Positions 26,071-34,510 of a stretch of DNA of 54,556 bases are shown piece by piece (positions within the stretch are counted from its first letter, which is position 1; each line of letters begins with the position of its first letter). A program made the position numbers and the translations under genes. Source of the stretch: Lentisphaeria bacterium UBA1732. GTDB lineage: Bacteria > Verrucomicrobiota > Lentisphaeria > Victivallales > UBA1829. The stretch is from contig DCIG01000066.1 of assembly GCA_002315855.1 (NCBI GenBank), positions 1 to 54,556 on the forward strand, in the 5' to 3' direction. The notes below the pieces were generated by a model. It made no database searches, was not told where the DNA came from, and saw only the letters and a list, made by a program, of their open reading frames with translations.

Positions 26071-27396
26071 TTAGGGAATTACTTCGACTTTTACGTCATC
26101 AAGCCAGGCTTTGCCTTCGCCTTTGACATGGAAATAGAGACGGTCACGAATTGCACTTGCAGGCACATTGTACTCTGCCGTATAGGAAGTCCATTCCTTT
26201 GCATTCGTTCCATCGCAGAGAATCTTTTCGGCGCACGGGGAGAATCCGCCGTTCAAACCGAAGAAGTACAGCCAGCATTCCGTGAAACCTTCATTTTTGA
26301 TTTTGCAGGAAACGCGGATTTTCTTGCCTTTCACATCACGCAGGCAAGTACCGACATGGTTGCTTGCCGGACCGCCGACGTTTTCCACGCGCAGAGAGGC
26401 GGGGGAAGAAGCAAAGACTTTCGTGTCCTTGATGCCGATGACTTCACCGGTCTGACCGTAATAGCGGGCATCCCAGCCGAGAGGACGGATTTCGCCCAGG
26501 CTCATATCACCGTTGTAGATAATCTTCCAGTCGTTGTCTTTGGCATACATGTCGGCTTCGATTTTCTTCAGTTCAGCATCATACTTTTCCGCCATCTTTT
26601 TATCGGTAAGTTTATAGAACTTAGCAAGGTAGCGTGAGCCGAGGATGTAGTGCGAGAAGCTGGAGAAGTGGATTTCGTCGCCGCGGTGCTTCAGATTTTC
26701 AGCAGATGCCAGTCCGCTGTTCGGAATGCTGCTTTCAAGAGAGGCAATATTGCGGTTGAAGTTGACTTGTCCGCCCCACGGACCGATTTCCCCCGCGATG
26801 AACGGGACATTCGGTTCGTTGATGTCTTTGCGGAGTTTTTCCACATAAGCGGCGAGGCGTTTCACATAATTGCGATCACCGGAATCCGATTCGCCCTGAT
26901 GCCAGAGGATTGCCTTGATTTCTCCGACTTTCTGAGCTTCTTTGATACGGTCAATGGAGTCCTGATAAACGGTCTTTCCATTGGACAGACGTTCCCCGTT
27001 TTCGCTCAGCTGCTGGAGAGAGCGTCCGCCGAGTGCGCACTGGATGAAACCGACCGTTACTCCCGGGTGCATATCAGCATACTGACGTGCGAAAACATAT
27101 CCGGGACTGATACCGGAGCTGGGGCCCAGTGTCAGGGATGCCTGCTTCCATTCCATATCGTCCTTGTTCATGCGGAGGACACGGGGGGTGCCGTTGATAT
27201 ATTCCGAGAAAACAGGGTATCCGGAACCTTCCATGTTGGACTGTCCCATGAGGACAATCACGTGGAATTTGGATTTGTCTGCCGGAACTTTTGCTTCGGC
27301 CTGTTCATCCGTGGCGGCGGCTCCGATGGAGCACGCCGCACAGGAAAGACTCAAAATGCAGGAAAAAGCAATTTTCTTAATACTTTTGAGGTGCAT
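26071..27396 (-). CDS. CE6/SASA-type carbohydrate acetylesterase with C-terminal beta domain
   Basis: Exported SGNH-type esterase of 441 residues. The block I-V-L-M-G-Q-S-N-M-E-G (about 49-59) holds the catalytic serine of the SASA/CE6 group; L-W-H-Q-G-E-S-D-S follows as the oxyanion block, and the D-x-x-H pair is suggested by G-D-E-I-H-F-S. From about 295 on, a separate beta-sandwich region resembles carbohydrate-binding modules (S-L-R-V-E-N-V, W-L-D-D-V-K-V at the end). The signal peptide ends in a Cys-rich stretch (LSCAACS), so lipidation is possible but the lipobox is poor. In this operon, with GH10 and GH115, acetylxylan is the likely substrate. Confidence 0.85.
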   Translation of the reverse strand: MHLKSIKKIAFSCILSLSCAACSIGAAATDEQAEAKVPADKSKFHVIVLMGQSNMEGSGYPVFSEYINGTPRVLRMNKDDMEWKQASLTLGPSSGISPGYVFARQYADMHPGVTVGFIQCALGGRSLQQLSENGERLSNGKTVYQDSIDRIKEAQKVGEIKAILWHQGESDSGDRNYVKRLAAYVEKLRKDINEPNVPFIAGEIGPWGGQVNFNRNIASLESSIPNSGLASAENLKHRGDEIHFSSFSHYILGSRYLAKFYKLTDKKMAEKYDAELKKIEADMYAKDNDWKIIYNGDMSLGEIRPLGWDARYYGQTGEVIGIKDTKVFASSPASLRVENVGGPASNHVGTCLRDVKGKKIRVSCKIKNEGFTECWLYFFGLNGGFSPCAEKILCDGTNAKEWTSYTAEYNVPASAIRDRLYFHVKGEGKAWLDDVKVEVIP

Positions 27397-27435
27397 GATA
27401 AAACTTTCTATTGTGTTTTACAGCGTATCATTCAA

Positions 27436-28575
27436 TTAGAACAGTCCGAAGAAATCAAAACCCTTGTCGGATTTTTTCTTGGGGGCTTCATTCAGAACTT
27501 TGATTACGGCGTCAACTGCCGGCTTGGCCTGCAGCTTGCTGTCGAACAGCAGAGGTTCGCCGCGAATCCAGGAATAATTGTCGGCGATACCCCAAACGGT
27601 AACCGCGTCAATGCTGTCCTGATATTTGCAGAAGATTTTGAAGATTTCGGCATAACGGTCGCGGAGTGCACGATTCATGTCGGAGATATTGGCATCGTTG
27701 GCGCCTTCAACGCGTTCGAGACCGCGACCGCTGTTGCGGAAGCCGCGGTTGGTGTTGAGGTCGAGTTCAGACACAACAAGACGGCAGCCGGTGGCGGCGC
27801 ATTCTTTGATGGTGCGTTCGGCGAGTTCAGCATTCGGATAGTTGAGGTCCCAGTGTCCCTGAAGACCGATGCCGTCGATGACTTTCTTGTCTTTGTTGGC
27901 TTCATTGATGTACTTGATGATGCCGGCGCGCTTGCTGTCATTCGGCATACTGTAATCGTTGTAAATCAGTGTAATGTCGGGGTCAACTTCACGGGCCATT
28001 TCAAATGCGGTCTTGATGAAGTCCGGGCCGAGAATATTGGACCACTGAGAACGGCGGAGAGTACCGTCATCATTGAACGCTTCGTTCACGACGTCCCATG
28101 TGGCGACTTTGCCTTTGTAGTGCGTCAGAACAGCTGTGATATGGTTTTTCAGGCGTTTCAGCAGGACTTCCTTGGTAACCTGCTTGCCGTCTTCACCGCG
28201 GAACACCCATGCCGGGGTCTGAGAGTGCCAAACGAGGCAGTGTCCATGGACAGCCATGCCATTCTTCTGTGCGAATGCAACCAGCTGATCGCCCGGTGCA
28301 AAATTGAATTTGCCTTCCTGCGGTTCGATGGTGTCCCACTTCATTTCGTTTTCTGCCACGACACGGTTGAAATGCTTGGCTGCGATTGCAGAGGCTTCCT
28401 TGTTGTTCAGTGCACGGGTCGGAAGGGCAACGCCAATCTGGAAATGCCCCTGAGATGCGCCGCGAAGCGTATCAGTGGATTCCGGTGCCGCAGTGTTGCC
28501 GGAGCTGCAGGCAACTGCGAGAGCCGCCATGCCGATTGCAGACAGAATTGCTGCAAAAGAGTGTTTTCTTTTCAT
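27436..28575 (-). CDS. Endo-1,4-beta-xylanase, glycoside hydrolase family 10
   Basis: Xylanase of 379 residues. Lipobox LAVAC (Cys23) marks it as a lipoprotein, so it is probably displayed on a membrane surface. The GH10 barrel shows H-F-N-R-V-V-A-E-N-E-M-K-W-D, H-G-H-C-L-V-W-H-S-Q-T-P-A-W, the acid/base W-D-V-V-N-E-A-F (Glu165) and the nucleophile V-V-S-E-L-D (Glu270), then V-T-V-W-G-I-A-D near the end. It hydrolyses the xylan backbone. It is the first gene of the leftward esterase, GH115, transporter run, and the palindrome at 28645-28658 lies in its upstream region. Confidence 0.97.
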   Translation of the reverse strand: MKRKHSFAAILSAIGMAALAVACSSGNTAAPESTDTLRGASQGHFQIGVALPTRALNNKEASAIAAKHFNRVVAENEMKWDTIEPQEGKFNFAPGDQLVAFAQKNGMAVHGHCLVWHSQTPAWVFRGEDGKQVTKEVLLKRLKNHITAVLTHYKGKVATWDVVNEAFNDDGTLRRSQWSNILGPDFIKTAFEMAREVDPDITLIYNDYSMPNDSKRAGIIKYINEANKDKKVIDGIGLQGHWDLNYPNAELAERTIKECAATGCRLVVSELDLNTNRGFRNSGRGLERVEGANDANISDMNRALRDRYAEIFKIFCKYQDSIDAVTVWGIADNYSWIRGEPLLFDSKLQAKPAVDAVIKVLNEAPKKKSDKGFDFFGLF

Positions 28576-28644
28576 GAGATTTGTTCCTCACATTGTTGTT
28601 TTTGTTTGGTTTTATTGAACGGAATAAAATTAGACATTTTTACA

Positions 28645-28658
28645 ATACAATACTGTAT
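28645..28658. promoter_or_regulatory. Candidate operator upstream of the GH10 operon
   Basis: ATACA-ATAC-TGTAT lies about 70 bases before the GH10 start codon, where the promoter of the xylan operon is expected. The palindrome is short and no local regulator gene is present, so this is only a candidate. Confidence 0.3.
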
Positions 28659-28957
28659 CACGCAAGGCGATTTGACACAATGGATAAAATTTTCATTCAA
28701 ATGGAATAACTTTTCAAAACATCACATTTTTTTCACAAGGTTTTGTAAAAAAATAATCACCCGTTTTTCTTAATTATTCAGAGTTTAACCCGATTGCATT
28801 CTGTGCTTTCCCGTTTTCAAAAAACGCCGTTCCACAGGACGGATTCATCCATGTCTTCCCGTTTCAGAAAAAAATCACTCGATAGAGCTGATTTCAAATC
28901 TCATGCGCATATTGGAAAATCGGGCAGATATTCCGAAAAATACCTGCCCGAATATCA

Positions 28958-29000
28958 GAGCGGATTTCAAACGTCCTGCCGTGAGCTTTGAAATTCTCTT
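28958..29000. repeat. 43-bp dispersed palindrome, copy 2 (degenerate)
   Basis: GAGCGGATTTCAAA-N15-TTTGAAATTCTCTT. The 15-base spacer agrees with that of the 34511 copy at 12 of 15 positions (shared GTCCTGCCG and AGC), so the two are related over their full length and not only in the arms. The right arm has decayed. Confidence 0.6.
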
Positions 29001-29069
29001 CGGCATTTGTCGAGAGAGCGTTTCGGCGGTTGCTTTCCCCGGCAGCCGCCTCAAACTGCTCCTGACAAG

Positions 29070-29096
29070 CGAAAAGATTCTTTTCCAATCTTTTCG
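29070..29096 (-). terminator. Hairpin past the GH31 gene
   Basis: CGAAAAGATT-N7-AATCTTTTCG, a perfect 10-bp stem starting 28 bases past the GH31 stop codon. The U tract is only the TTTTC inside the stem. It probably ends or stabilises the GH31 transcript. Confidence 0.5.
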
Positions 29097-29123
29097 TCAA
29101 TGATGTTTGAATCATCTCATCAG

Positions 29124-31529
29124 TTAAAACTGGACGGATGTTTCAGCCCCATTATACTGGACTGTCTTCGCCTTGCTGACATCCGTGCGGGTTTCTTCCA
29201 CGCCCACACCGTCGCCGACCATCACAATCCGGAATTTGCGGTCTTTCAGCATCCCGTTGAATTTGCCTGAAACTGCGCCGATTGCAAGTTTCTTCGCGGC
29301 ATCGTCCCACTTGAATTCAATGGTGGAGAATTTTCCTTTTTCGTAATTGTAATTGTCAAATTCATCTTCGTACAGAGTGAAAGTTCCGTCTGCACCCGGA
29401 TAAATGCGGATTTCCAAATCATCCCACGGCTTCTCCTGGGCATATTCCACAGGTTCGGCAATCGGAAGAATGCTTCCGGCACGGACAAACAGAGGAATCA
29501 CATCCAGCGGAGTTTCCACCGTAACCGTTTTGCCGCCGGAGGTTTTCCTGCCGGTGTGGAAATCGTAGAAGTCTGCGCCTGCGGGCAGGTAGACATCGCA
29601 GGTTTTCACCTTGGAAACATCAATGCGGTTGTTCACGAGATACTGAGACTTGAAGACCGGAGCGACCAGCAGAGATTTTCCGAAGAAGAATTCCGTTTCC
29701 AGCGTATGTGTTTTCTTGTCCGCCGGGAAATCGGCAAACAAGGGGCGCATCATGGAGCCGCGGTTCGCAGACACATCGTGCATCATGGAATAAATGTACG
29801 GCAGGAACGCATAGCGTGTGCGGATGGCACGTACCATGGCATCGTAAACAGGTTCGCCTTCTTTTCCATAGTAGTAGAGTTCGCGTGCGCCGTCGGTGCC
29901 GTGACTGCGCATCATCGGCGTGAATGCCCCGAACTGCATCCAGCGGGCATAGAGTTCATGGAAGGAAACTTCTCTCGTGCGCCGCGGGTAGTTCCACAGG
30001 AAGAAACCGCCGATATCAGCATTCCAGTACGGAATGCCGACCAGAGACATGCTCAGACCGCATGCCACCTGATCTTTGAACGAATCCCAGCCAGTAACCG
30101 TATCCCCGGACCATGTGTTCGCACCGAAACGCTGCTGTCCTGCGTAGGCACAGCGGGTCAGGATAAAGACTCGCTTGCCATCGGGCTGTTCGGCGCGCTG
30201 ATGTTCATACACGCCGCCTACCGTGTAGAACGGATAGAGGTTGCGGACGCGGCGGAATGACCCCATCGGGGTCGGCAGATCGAAATCTGTGTCCTTGATA
30301 TCGTGATGATCGGGTTCCGTGGAATCCATCCACCACGCATCAATACCGTAATCCAGCAGTTTGCGGGCGAAACTCCAGTAGAGATCGCGGGCTTCGGCGC
30401 TGTACGGGATATACGGATGTGCTTTGCCGTCATCCGGCCAGCAGGTGATCGGGAAGAGCATTTTCTTTTCATCGAAAATGGGATATTGTTCCGTCTTCTG
30501 CCCGAAGTCCGGCCAGATTACAAGCATGGCATGGGCGTTCAGTTCATGGACGCGGTCAAACATCTTTTTCGGTTCGGGGAAGCCCGGATTCAGGAACTGC
30601 ATTGCATTCCAGTAGTCATTGTCTTCGCCCCAGTACTGCCAGTCCTGAATCATGCCGTCCAGCGGAATGTGAAGCTGACGGTATTTCTCCGCGACTTCCA
30701 CCATTTCCTGCTGAGTTTTGTAGCGTTCGCGGCTCTGCCAGTAACCCAGAGTCCACAGTGCCTGCATCGGTACATCCCCCGTCAGTTCGCGCATCAGAGC
30801 AGTCGTGCCGTCCGTGGATTTGCCGTACATGAAATAATAATCCAGATTTTCACCTTCCTTGAACATGAAGCTCAGCGTATCGCCTTTCGATTCAAATTCG
30901 CCGCTGGCAGGGTTGTCCAGGAAAACGCCGTAGCCCTTGATTGACTGATACATCGGAATGGACACAAATTTATACCCCTGATGAATCACGAATTTCCCGT
31001 CGCGCTGGGAAAGTTTGTTGTTCTGCGGCTGACCGAAACCATAGACCTGTTCATCGTCATCCACATGAAATTTCGCCTTGATTTTGGAAGACTTCCCGGA
31101 TGGATAGGTTACCGGTTCAATCGCAAACGGCGCGGCGGCATCTTCCGCCATCAGCGGACTTTTCTCTGCTGACACAAAGGACACCACGCCTGTTTTCTTG
31201 TTGCAGTGAACTGTCAAAGCCGAAGAACTTGCCACTTTTTCCGTATCGGTTTCGCTGACTTTCAATTCCACAGACTGTGGTTTCAGAATCACGGTCGGGG
31301 TGCGCAGCGGGTCTGCGGCATTTTTGACCGGCTCCTTGATGACACGGACGATGTCCGGCGTGTAAAAGACAACGCGCACTGCTGTTTCCGGTGTATTGAC
31401 CACAAAACCGTTGGACAGCATGTCGCGGCCGGGGTCTTTGACCGATGGTTCGAGCGTAGACTGAAATTCAGGGGCGCAGGCGGTGCAGAGTGCAACCGCA
31501 GCACTGAAGGCAAGCAATTCTGCTTTCAT
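29124..31529 (-). CDS. Glycoside hydrolase family 31, alpha-xylosidase-like
   Basis: Predicted lipoprotein of 801 residues (lipobox LCTAC, Cys18). The GH31 core shows Y-G-F-G-Q near residue 163, L-D-G-M-I-Q-D-W-Q-Y-W-G (about 290-301), the nucleophile block W-W-M-D-S-T-E-P-D (Asp402) and the acid/base block W-S-G-D-T (Asp476), then the beta-rich C-terminal domains. The Q-D-W-Q-Y-W-G form is common among alpha-xylosidases that remove xylose from xyloglucan oligosaccharides. An alpha-glucosidase is the alternative. It stands upstream of the xylan operon but is separated from it by a hairpin-rich 550-bp gap, so it may be a separate unit. It follows the hemolysin III gene by 47 bases. Confidence 0.88.
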   Translation of the reverse strand: MKAELLAFSAAVALCTACAPEFQSTLEPSVKDPGRDMLSNGFVVNTPETAVRVVFYTPDIVRVIKEPVKNAADPLRTPTVILKPQSVELKVSETDTEKVASSSALTVHCNKKTGVVSFVSAEKSPLMAEDAAAPFAIEPVTYPSGKSSKIKAKFHVDDDEQVYGFGQPQNNKLSQRDGKFVIHQGYKFVSIPMYQSIKGYGVFLDNPASGEFESKGDTLSFMFKEGENLDYYFMYGKSTDGTTALMRELTGDVPMQALWTLGYWQSRERYKTQQEMVEVAEKYRQLHIPLDGMIQDWQYWGEDNDYWNAMQFLNPGFPEPKKMFDRVHELNAHAMLVIWPDFGQKTEQYPIFDEKKMLFPITCWPDDGKAHPYIPYSAEARDLYWSFARKLLDYGIDAWWMDSTEPDHHDIKDTDFDLPTPMGSFRRVRNLYPFYTVGGVYEHQRAEQPDGKRVFILTRCAYAGQQRFGANTWSGDTVTGWDSFKDQVACGLSMSLVGIPYWNADIGGFFLWNYPRRTREVSFHELYARWMQFGAFTPMMRSHGTDGARELYYYGKEGEPVYDAMVRAIRTRYAFLPYIYSMMHDVSANRGSMMRPLFADFPADKKTHTLETEFFFGKSLLVAPVFKSQYLVNNRIDVSKVKTCDVYLPAGADFYDFHTGRKTSGGKTVTVETPLDVIPLFVRAGSILPIAEPVEYAQEKPWDDLEIRIYPGADGTFTLYEDEFDNYNYEKGKFSTIEFKWDDAAKKLAIGAVSGKFNGMLKDRKFRIVMVGDGVGVEETRTDVSKAKTVQYNGAETSVQF

Positions 31530-31576
31530 GGAATTAACTCCTGTATTGTGTTATATGTGAATTTGTCTGTTGAAAT

Positions 31577-32206
31577 TTATGGAATAAGCAGGGTCAGCAC
31601 CGCACAATAATGAAGCAGTGCTCCGCCCAGCACAAAAATATGCCACAGCGCATGTGCTCCGAATCGGCGGCTGACATAGAAAATCACGCCGGCCGTATAA
31701 ACCACGCCTCCGGCAAATAAAAAAATCATTCCCGCTCGCGGCATGGCTTCCATGAGCCGGCCGAAAACCGAAACACACAGCCAGCCGGAAATCAGATACA
31801 TCATCAGGGAAAATCCTTTGAACGGCTTGATTGCCGCAAGTTCCAGTGTCATGCCCGTCAGCGCAATTGCCCATGATACAGACAGTACGGTCATCCCCGC
31901 TTTCCCGCCTACAGCCAAAAGCATCAATGGCGTGTATGTACCGGAAATCAGGAAATAAATCATTGCATGATCCACCCGTCTCAGCATCAGGCGTCTGCAC
32001 GGTTCTTTCGCCGCATGATACAGGGATGACCCCAGATACATGGCCGTCAGTGAAACGATATACAGTGCACATGCAAAAATTTGTTTGCCGCCGTGTGCAT
32101 AATACAGCAATACCCCGAAACAAACCGGCATCAGAATCACGCCGAAAGCATGAGTATAAATATTCCAGCGTTCTTCCCGTGGCTGATATGTTTTGATTTC
32201 GCTCAT
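31577..32206 (-). CDS. Hemolysin III / TrhA family membrane protein
   Basis: Seven-span membrane protein of 209 residues of the PAQR-like hemolysin III family (YqfA, TrhA). Marks are the N-terminal N-I-Y-T-H-A-F-G-V, the first-span S-S-L-Y-H-A, R-R-V-D-H-A-M-I-Y-F-L-I-S-G-T-Y-T-P, and the closing H-A-L-W-H-I-F-V-L-G-G-A; these His, Asp and Ser residues form a metal site in the family. Related proteins affect membrane energetics and lipid state, and true haemolysis is not implied. It sits ahead of the GH31 gene on the same strand with no clear terminator between them. Confidence 0.92.
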   Translation of the reverse strand: MSEIKTYQPREERWNIYTHAFGVILMPVCFGVLLYYAHGGKQIFACALYIVSLTAMYLGSSLYHAAKEPCRRLMLRRVDHAMIYFLISGTYTPLMLLAVGGKAGMTVLSVSWAIALTGMTLELAAIKPFKGFSLMMYLISGWLCVSVFGRLMEAMPRAGMIFLFAGGVVYTAGVIFYVSRRFGAHALWHIFVLGGALLHYCAVLTLLIP

Positions 32207-32349
32207 ATTACCTGGTTTTCAATTTGTTTGTCCATGAATCATGAAATAGACCCAAATAAAAATAACATGGAAAACTGTTTTTTTCAACCGCAAACCTTGC
32301 CTTTTCCCAAAAAAGAACGCATCCATTATACTTTTTTCGATGATTATAC

Positions 32350-32378
32350 TTGATTTTCGTAAAAGACGATGGTATAAT
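32350..32378 (+). promoter_or_regulatory. Sigma-70 promoter of tmRNA
   Basis: TTGATT (32350-32355), a 17-base spacer and the perfect -10 box TATAAT (32373-32378). The predicted start at about 32385 leaves a 48-base precursor before the mature tmRNA. Confidence 0.8.
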
Positions 32379-32432
32379 ATATGAAGAGCTTATTTTGCGG
32401 AAAGCGGGAGAAGCTCTGTCACATAGACGTTT

Positions 32433-32783
32433 GGGGGTGTTCCGGTTTCGACTGGTCGTGCTGAACGTCAGCTGCATGTCGAGGATGATCGTTGGCCTCG
32501 TTAATCATCGATTACACCTATAATTGCGAACGAAGAGTACGCACTCGCTGCCTAAGTTGCAGTGACGTTTTCTCCCTGACGGGTGCTAAGGGAAGAAAAC
32601 GATGCCAGCGCCCTGGTTCCGATGGCTCTCCTGCCGCTTGACGAACGAGATTTCAGACGGGATAGTCTCAACGAAACCTGTTTGCCGGTTCTCCGCGAGA
32701 CGATAAGCAGTGAAGACAAAACAAACATGTAGATGCTGCCGCAATGCCTTCTCAGGACGCGGGTTCAATTCCCGCCACCTCCA
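32433..32783 (+). ncRNA. ssrA: Transfer-messenger RNA (tmRNA)
   Basis: The 5' end GGGGGTGTTCCGGTTTCGAC and the 3' end with T arm GGGTTCAATTCCC and acceptor CACCTCC form the tRNA-like part; the acceptor pairs as GGGGGTG/CACCTCC with one G-U. CCA is not encoded. The tag frame runs from GCG at 32526 to TAA at 32553-32555 and encodes ANEEYALAA, ending in the protease-recognised LAA. It rescues stalled ribosomes and marks the products for decay. Total length about 351 bases, normal. A T-run directly after the gene serves as terminator. Confidence 0.96.
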
Positions 32784-32820
32784 TGTTTTTTTTCAAGCCA
32801 AAAATTAAAAACTTTTGAAA

Positions 32821-34332
32821 TTACCTCTGTGTATTTTTTTTGATACCAAGTCGGTTCATCCGGTAATTCATCATCCGGGGGGAAAGTTCGAGCTCCCGAC
32901 CTGCTGCTGAAAGATTTCCGTTATGCCGTGCAATTGTTTCTTTCAGGACATCATATTCATAGCGGGATAAAATTTCCGCAAGGGACCCTTTAGCAGAAAT
33001 ATTGACAGGCGATTCGACACCCGATTGCAAAGACGGCGGAAGATTGTAACTGTGGATGCAGTCATCGATGGATGTCAGGACTGCACGTTCCATGCAGTTT
33101 TCCAGTTCACGCACGTTGCCCGGCCAGCTGTATGACATGAGAAGCTGAGTTGCCGATGGGGAAATCTGCGAGATTTTTTTATTGTATTTGACATTCAGAA
33201 TCTCAATGAAATGCTCCGCAAGCAGGATGATATCGCTGGAACGCTGAGCCAGCGATGGCATCATAATCGGGAAAATATTTAATCTGTAGAAAAGGTCTTC
33301 CCGAAACAGTTTTTTTCCCATCAACTCTTCCAGATTTCTGCTGGTTGCAGCAAGAAAACGGACATTGGAATGAAGTTCTTCATTGCTTCCAACACGGGAA
33401 AAAGTACGTTCCTGAAGGAATCGCAGAAGTTTCACCTGAGTTTGCATGGTCAAATCACCGATTTCATCCAAAAACAGAGTTCCGCCATCAGCCGCTTCTG
33501 CACGCCCGATGCGCCGGCTCACCGCTCCGGTAAATGAGCCTTTTTCGTGTCCGAATAATTCGCTTTCGACAAGATTTTCAGGGAGAGCCGCACAATTCAG
33601 CGTAATAAAAGGTTTGTTTTTACGTCCGGAAAGTTCAACAATGGCGTGAGCCAAAAGTTCTTTTCCTGTGCCGCTGGCACCTCGAATCAAGACCGTAGCA
33701 TCTGTGGGGGCGACCTGCCGCAATTCCCGATAGACCTGCTGCATTTCGCGACATGAACCAATCAGTTTTCCGGGTGCTTTCTGAAGCATACTGCGGAGTT
33801 TCTGATTCTCGTCAAGGAGATTTTTCTGTTCTTCGTGAACTTTCATCCACGCAGAAACCGCGTCAGCAGTGATATTGGCAATGATTTCAAGAAAAGCTGT
33901 ATCGCTTTCAAGATTGGTCTCCTTTTTCACGGGGCGGTCAATGGAAAGAGTTCCGATTACCTGTTCATGATGAAGGAGCGGAACGCAAATAAACGCAACT
34001 TGTTCCGAGTAGTGTCTTGCGCCCGTTTTGTTGAGGAAACGGCTGTCATTCCTGATGTCGGGAATCAATTGGCTTTTTCCGCTTTCTGCGACATGTCCGG
34101 TAATTCCCTCGCCGATGTGATAAAGACCAAGTTTTTTTTCGGACTCAGTCAGACCTCGTGATACTTCCACATGGAGTGTATTGCCATCAAGCAAAGCAAA
34201 AGTACCGCGAATCATTCCCATTTCACTTTCAATGATTTCCAAAACTTTTTCAAGCATGGATTCCACATTACGTTCATGAGTAATGATTGTACTGATTTTC
34301 TGAATTACTTTCAGTTGAGGAGAAATATTCAT
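32821..34332 (-). CDS. NifA-like sigma-54 transcription activator
   Basis: Enhancer-binding protein of 503 residues from the ATG at 34332. Three parts: an N-terminal GAF domain (about 15-160) resembling NifA; an AAA+ sigma-54 interaction domain with Walker A GASGTGKE (about 218-225), the sigma-54 contact loop G-S-F-T-G-A (265-270, the variant of GAFTGA found in many such proteins), Walker B G-G-T-L-F-L-D-E-I-G-D; and a Fis-type HTH at the end (NLSAAGRELELSPRMMNYRM). I prefer 34332 because AAAGG lies upstream and the GAF start matches NifA. An in-frame ATG at 34428 would add 32 basic residues, but translation would have to cross the strong hairpin at 34372-34411. No nif genes are present; the sigma-54 promoters of gltB, glnN and glnB are the likely targets. 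Confidence 0.88.
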   Translation of the reverse strand: MNISPQLKVIQKISTIITHERNVESMLEKVLEIIESEMGMIRGTFALLDGNTLHVEVSRGLTESEKKLGLYHIGEGITGHVAESGKSQLIPDIRNDSRFLNKTGARHYSEQVAFICVPLLHHEQVIGTLSIDRPVKKETNLESDTAFLEIIANITADAVSAWMKVHEEQKNLLDENQKLRSMLQKAPGKLIGSCREMQQVYRELRQVAPTDATVLIRGASGTGKELLAHAIVELSGRKNKPFITLNCAALPENLVESELFGHEKGSFTGAVSRRIGRAEAADGGTLFLDEIGDLTMQTQVKLLRFLQERTFSRVGSNEELHSNVRFLAATSRNLEELMGKKLFREDLFYRLNIFPIMMPSLAQRSSDIILLAEHFIEILNVKYNKKISQISPSATQLLMSYSWPGNVRELENCMERAVLTSIDDCIHSYNLPPSLQSGVESPVNISAKGSLAEILSRYEYDVLKETIARHNGNLSAAGRELELSPRMMNYRMNRLGIKKNTQR

Positions 34333-34371
34333 CAGCCGGACGCCTTTCATGTTTAACAACGTACATAAAAC

Positions 34372-34411
34372 GAAAGGGGAAACAGCAAATCTAATTTTGC
34401 ATTCCCCTTTC
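34372..34411 (-). promoter_or_regulatory. Strong hairpin in the leader of the NifA-like gene
   Basis: GAAAGGGGAA (34372-34381) pairs perfectly with TTCCCCTTTC (34402-34411), and inside it GCAAA pairs with TTTGC. The plus strand continues with CTTTTTTTT, so rightward it has the shape of a terminator, though no rightward gene ends here. Leftward it stands in the leader of the activator gene, 40 bases before its ATG, followed by GTTTTATG. It could be an attenuator or a two-way terminator. Confidence 0.55.
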
Positions 34412-34444
34412 CTTTTTTTTACAGTCATTGAAAACTCTTCAGAT

Positions 34445-34473
34445 AATATACATTCAAAATGGTATCATAGCAA
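34445..34473 (-). promoter_or_regulatory. Candidate sigma-70 promoter of the NifA-like gene
   Basis: Leftward TTGCTA (34473-34468), 17-base spacer, TATATT (34450-34445). The -35 box is weak. The start would be near 34438, giving a leader of about 105 bases that includes the strong hairpin. Confidence 0.45.
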
Positions 34474-34510
34474 GTCAAAACACTCTGAAAACAACAAAGA
34501 CAGGACGTGC

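Larger units (their letters stand above)
28576..29123. other. Hairpin-rich region between GH31 and GH10
   Basis: About 550 bases without a gene. It holds a GH31 3' hairpin (29070-29096), a GC-rich hairpin GGCGGTTGC/GCAGCCGCC (29025-29050), a degenerate 43-bp palindrome (28958-29000), the hairpin CGGGCAG/CTGCCCG (28921-28950), a lone arm GAGCTGATTTCAAA (28885-28898) and the promoter region of the GH10 operon. The density of structure is unusual; an unknown small RNA cannot be excluded. Confidence 0.55.

Noticed and set aside
26650..28773. Open frame of 707 codons on the plus strand
   Set aside because: Antisense of the esterase and GH10 genes, crossing two gene borders. No plausible product.
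32821..34332. Nitrogen fixation locus
   Set aside because: The regulator resembles NifA, but no nifHDK or cofactor genes are present, and its neighbours are ammonium assimilation genes.
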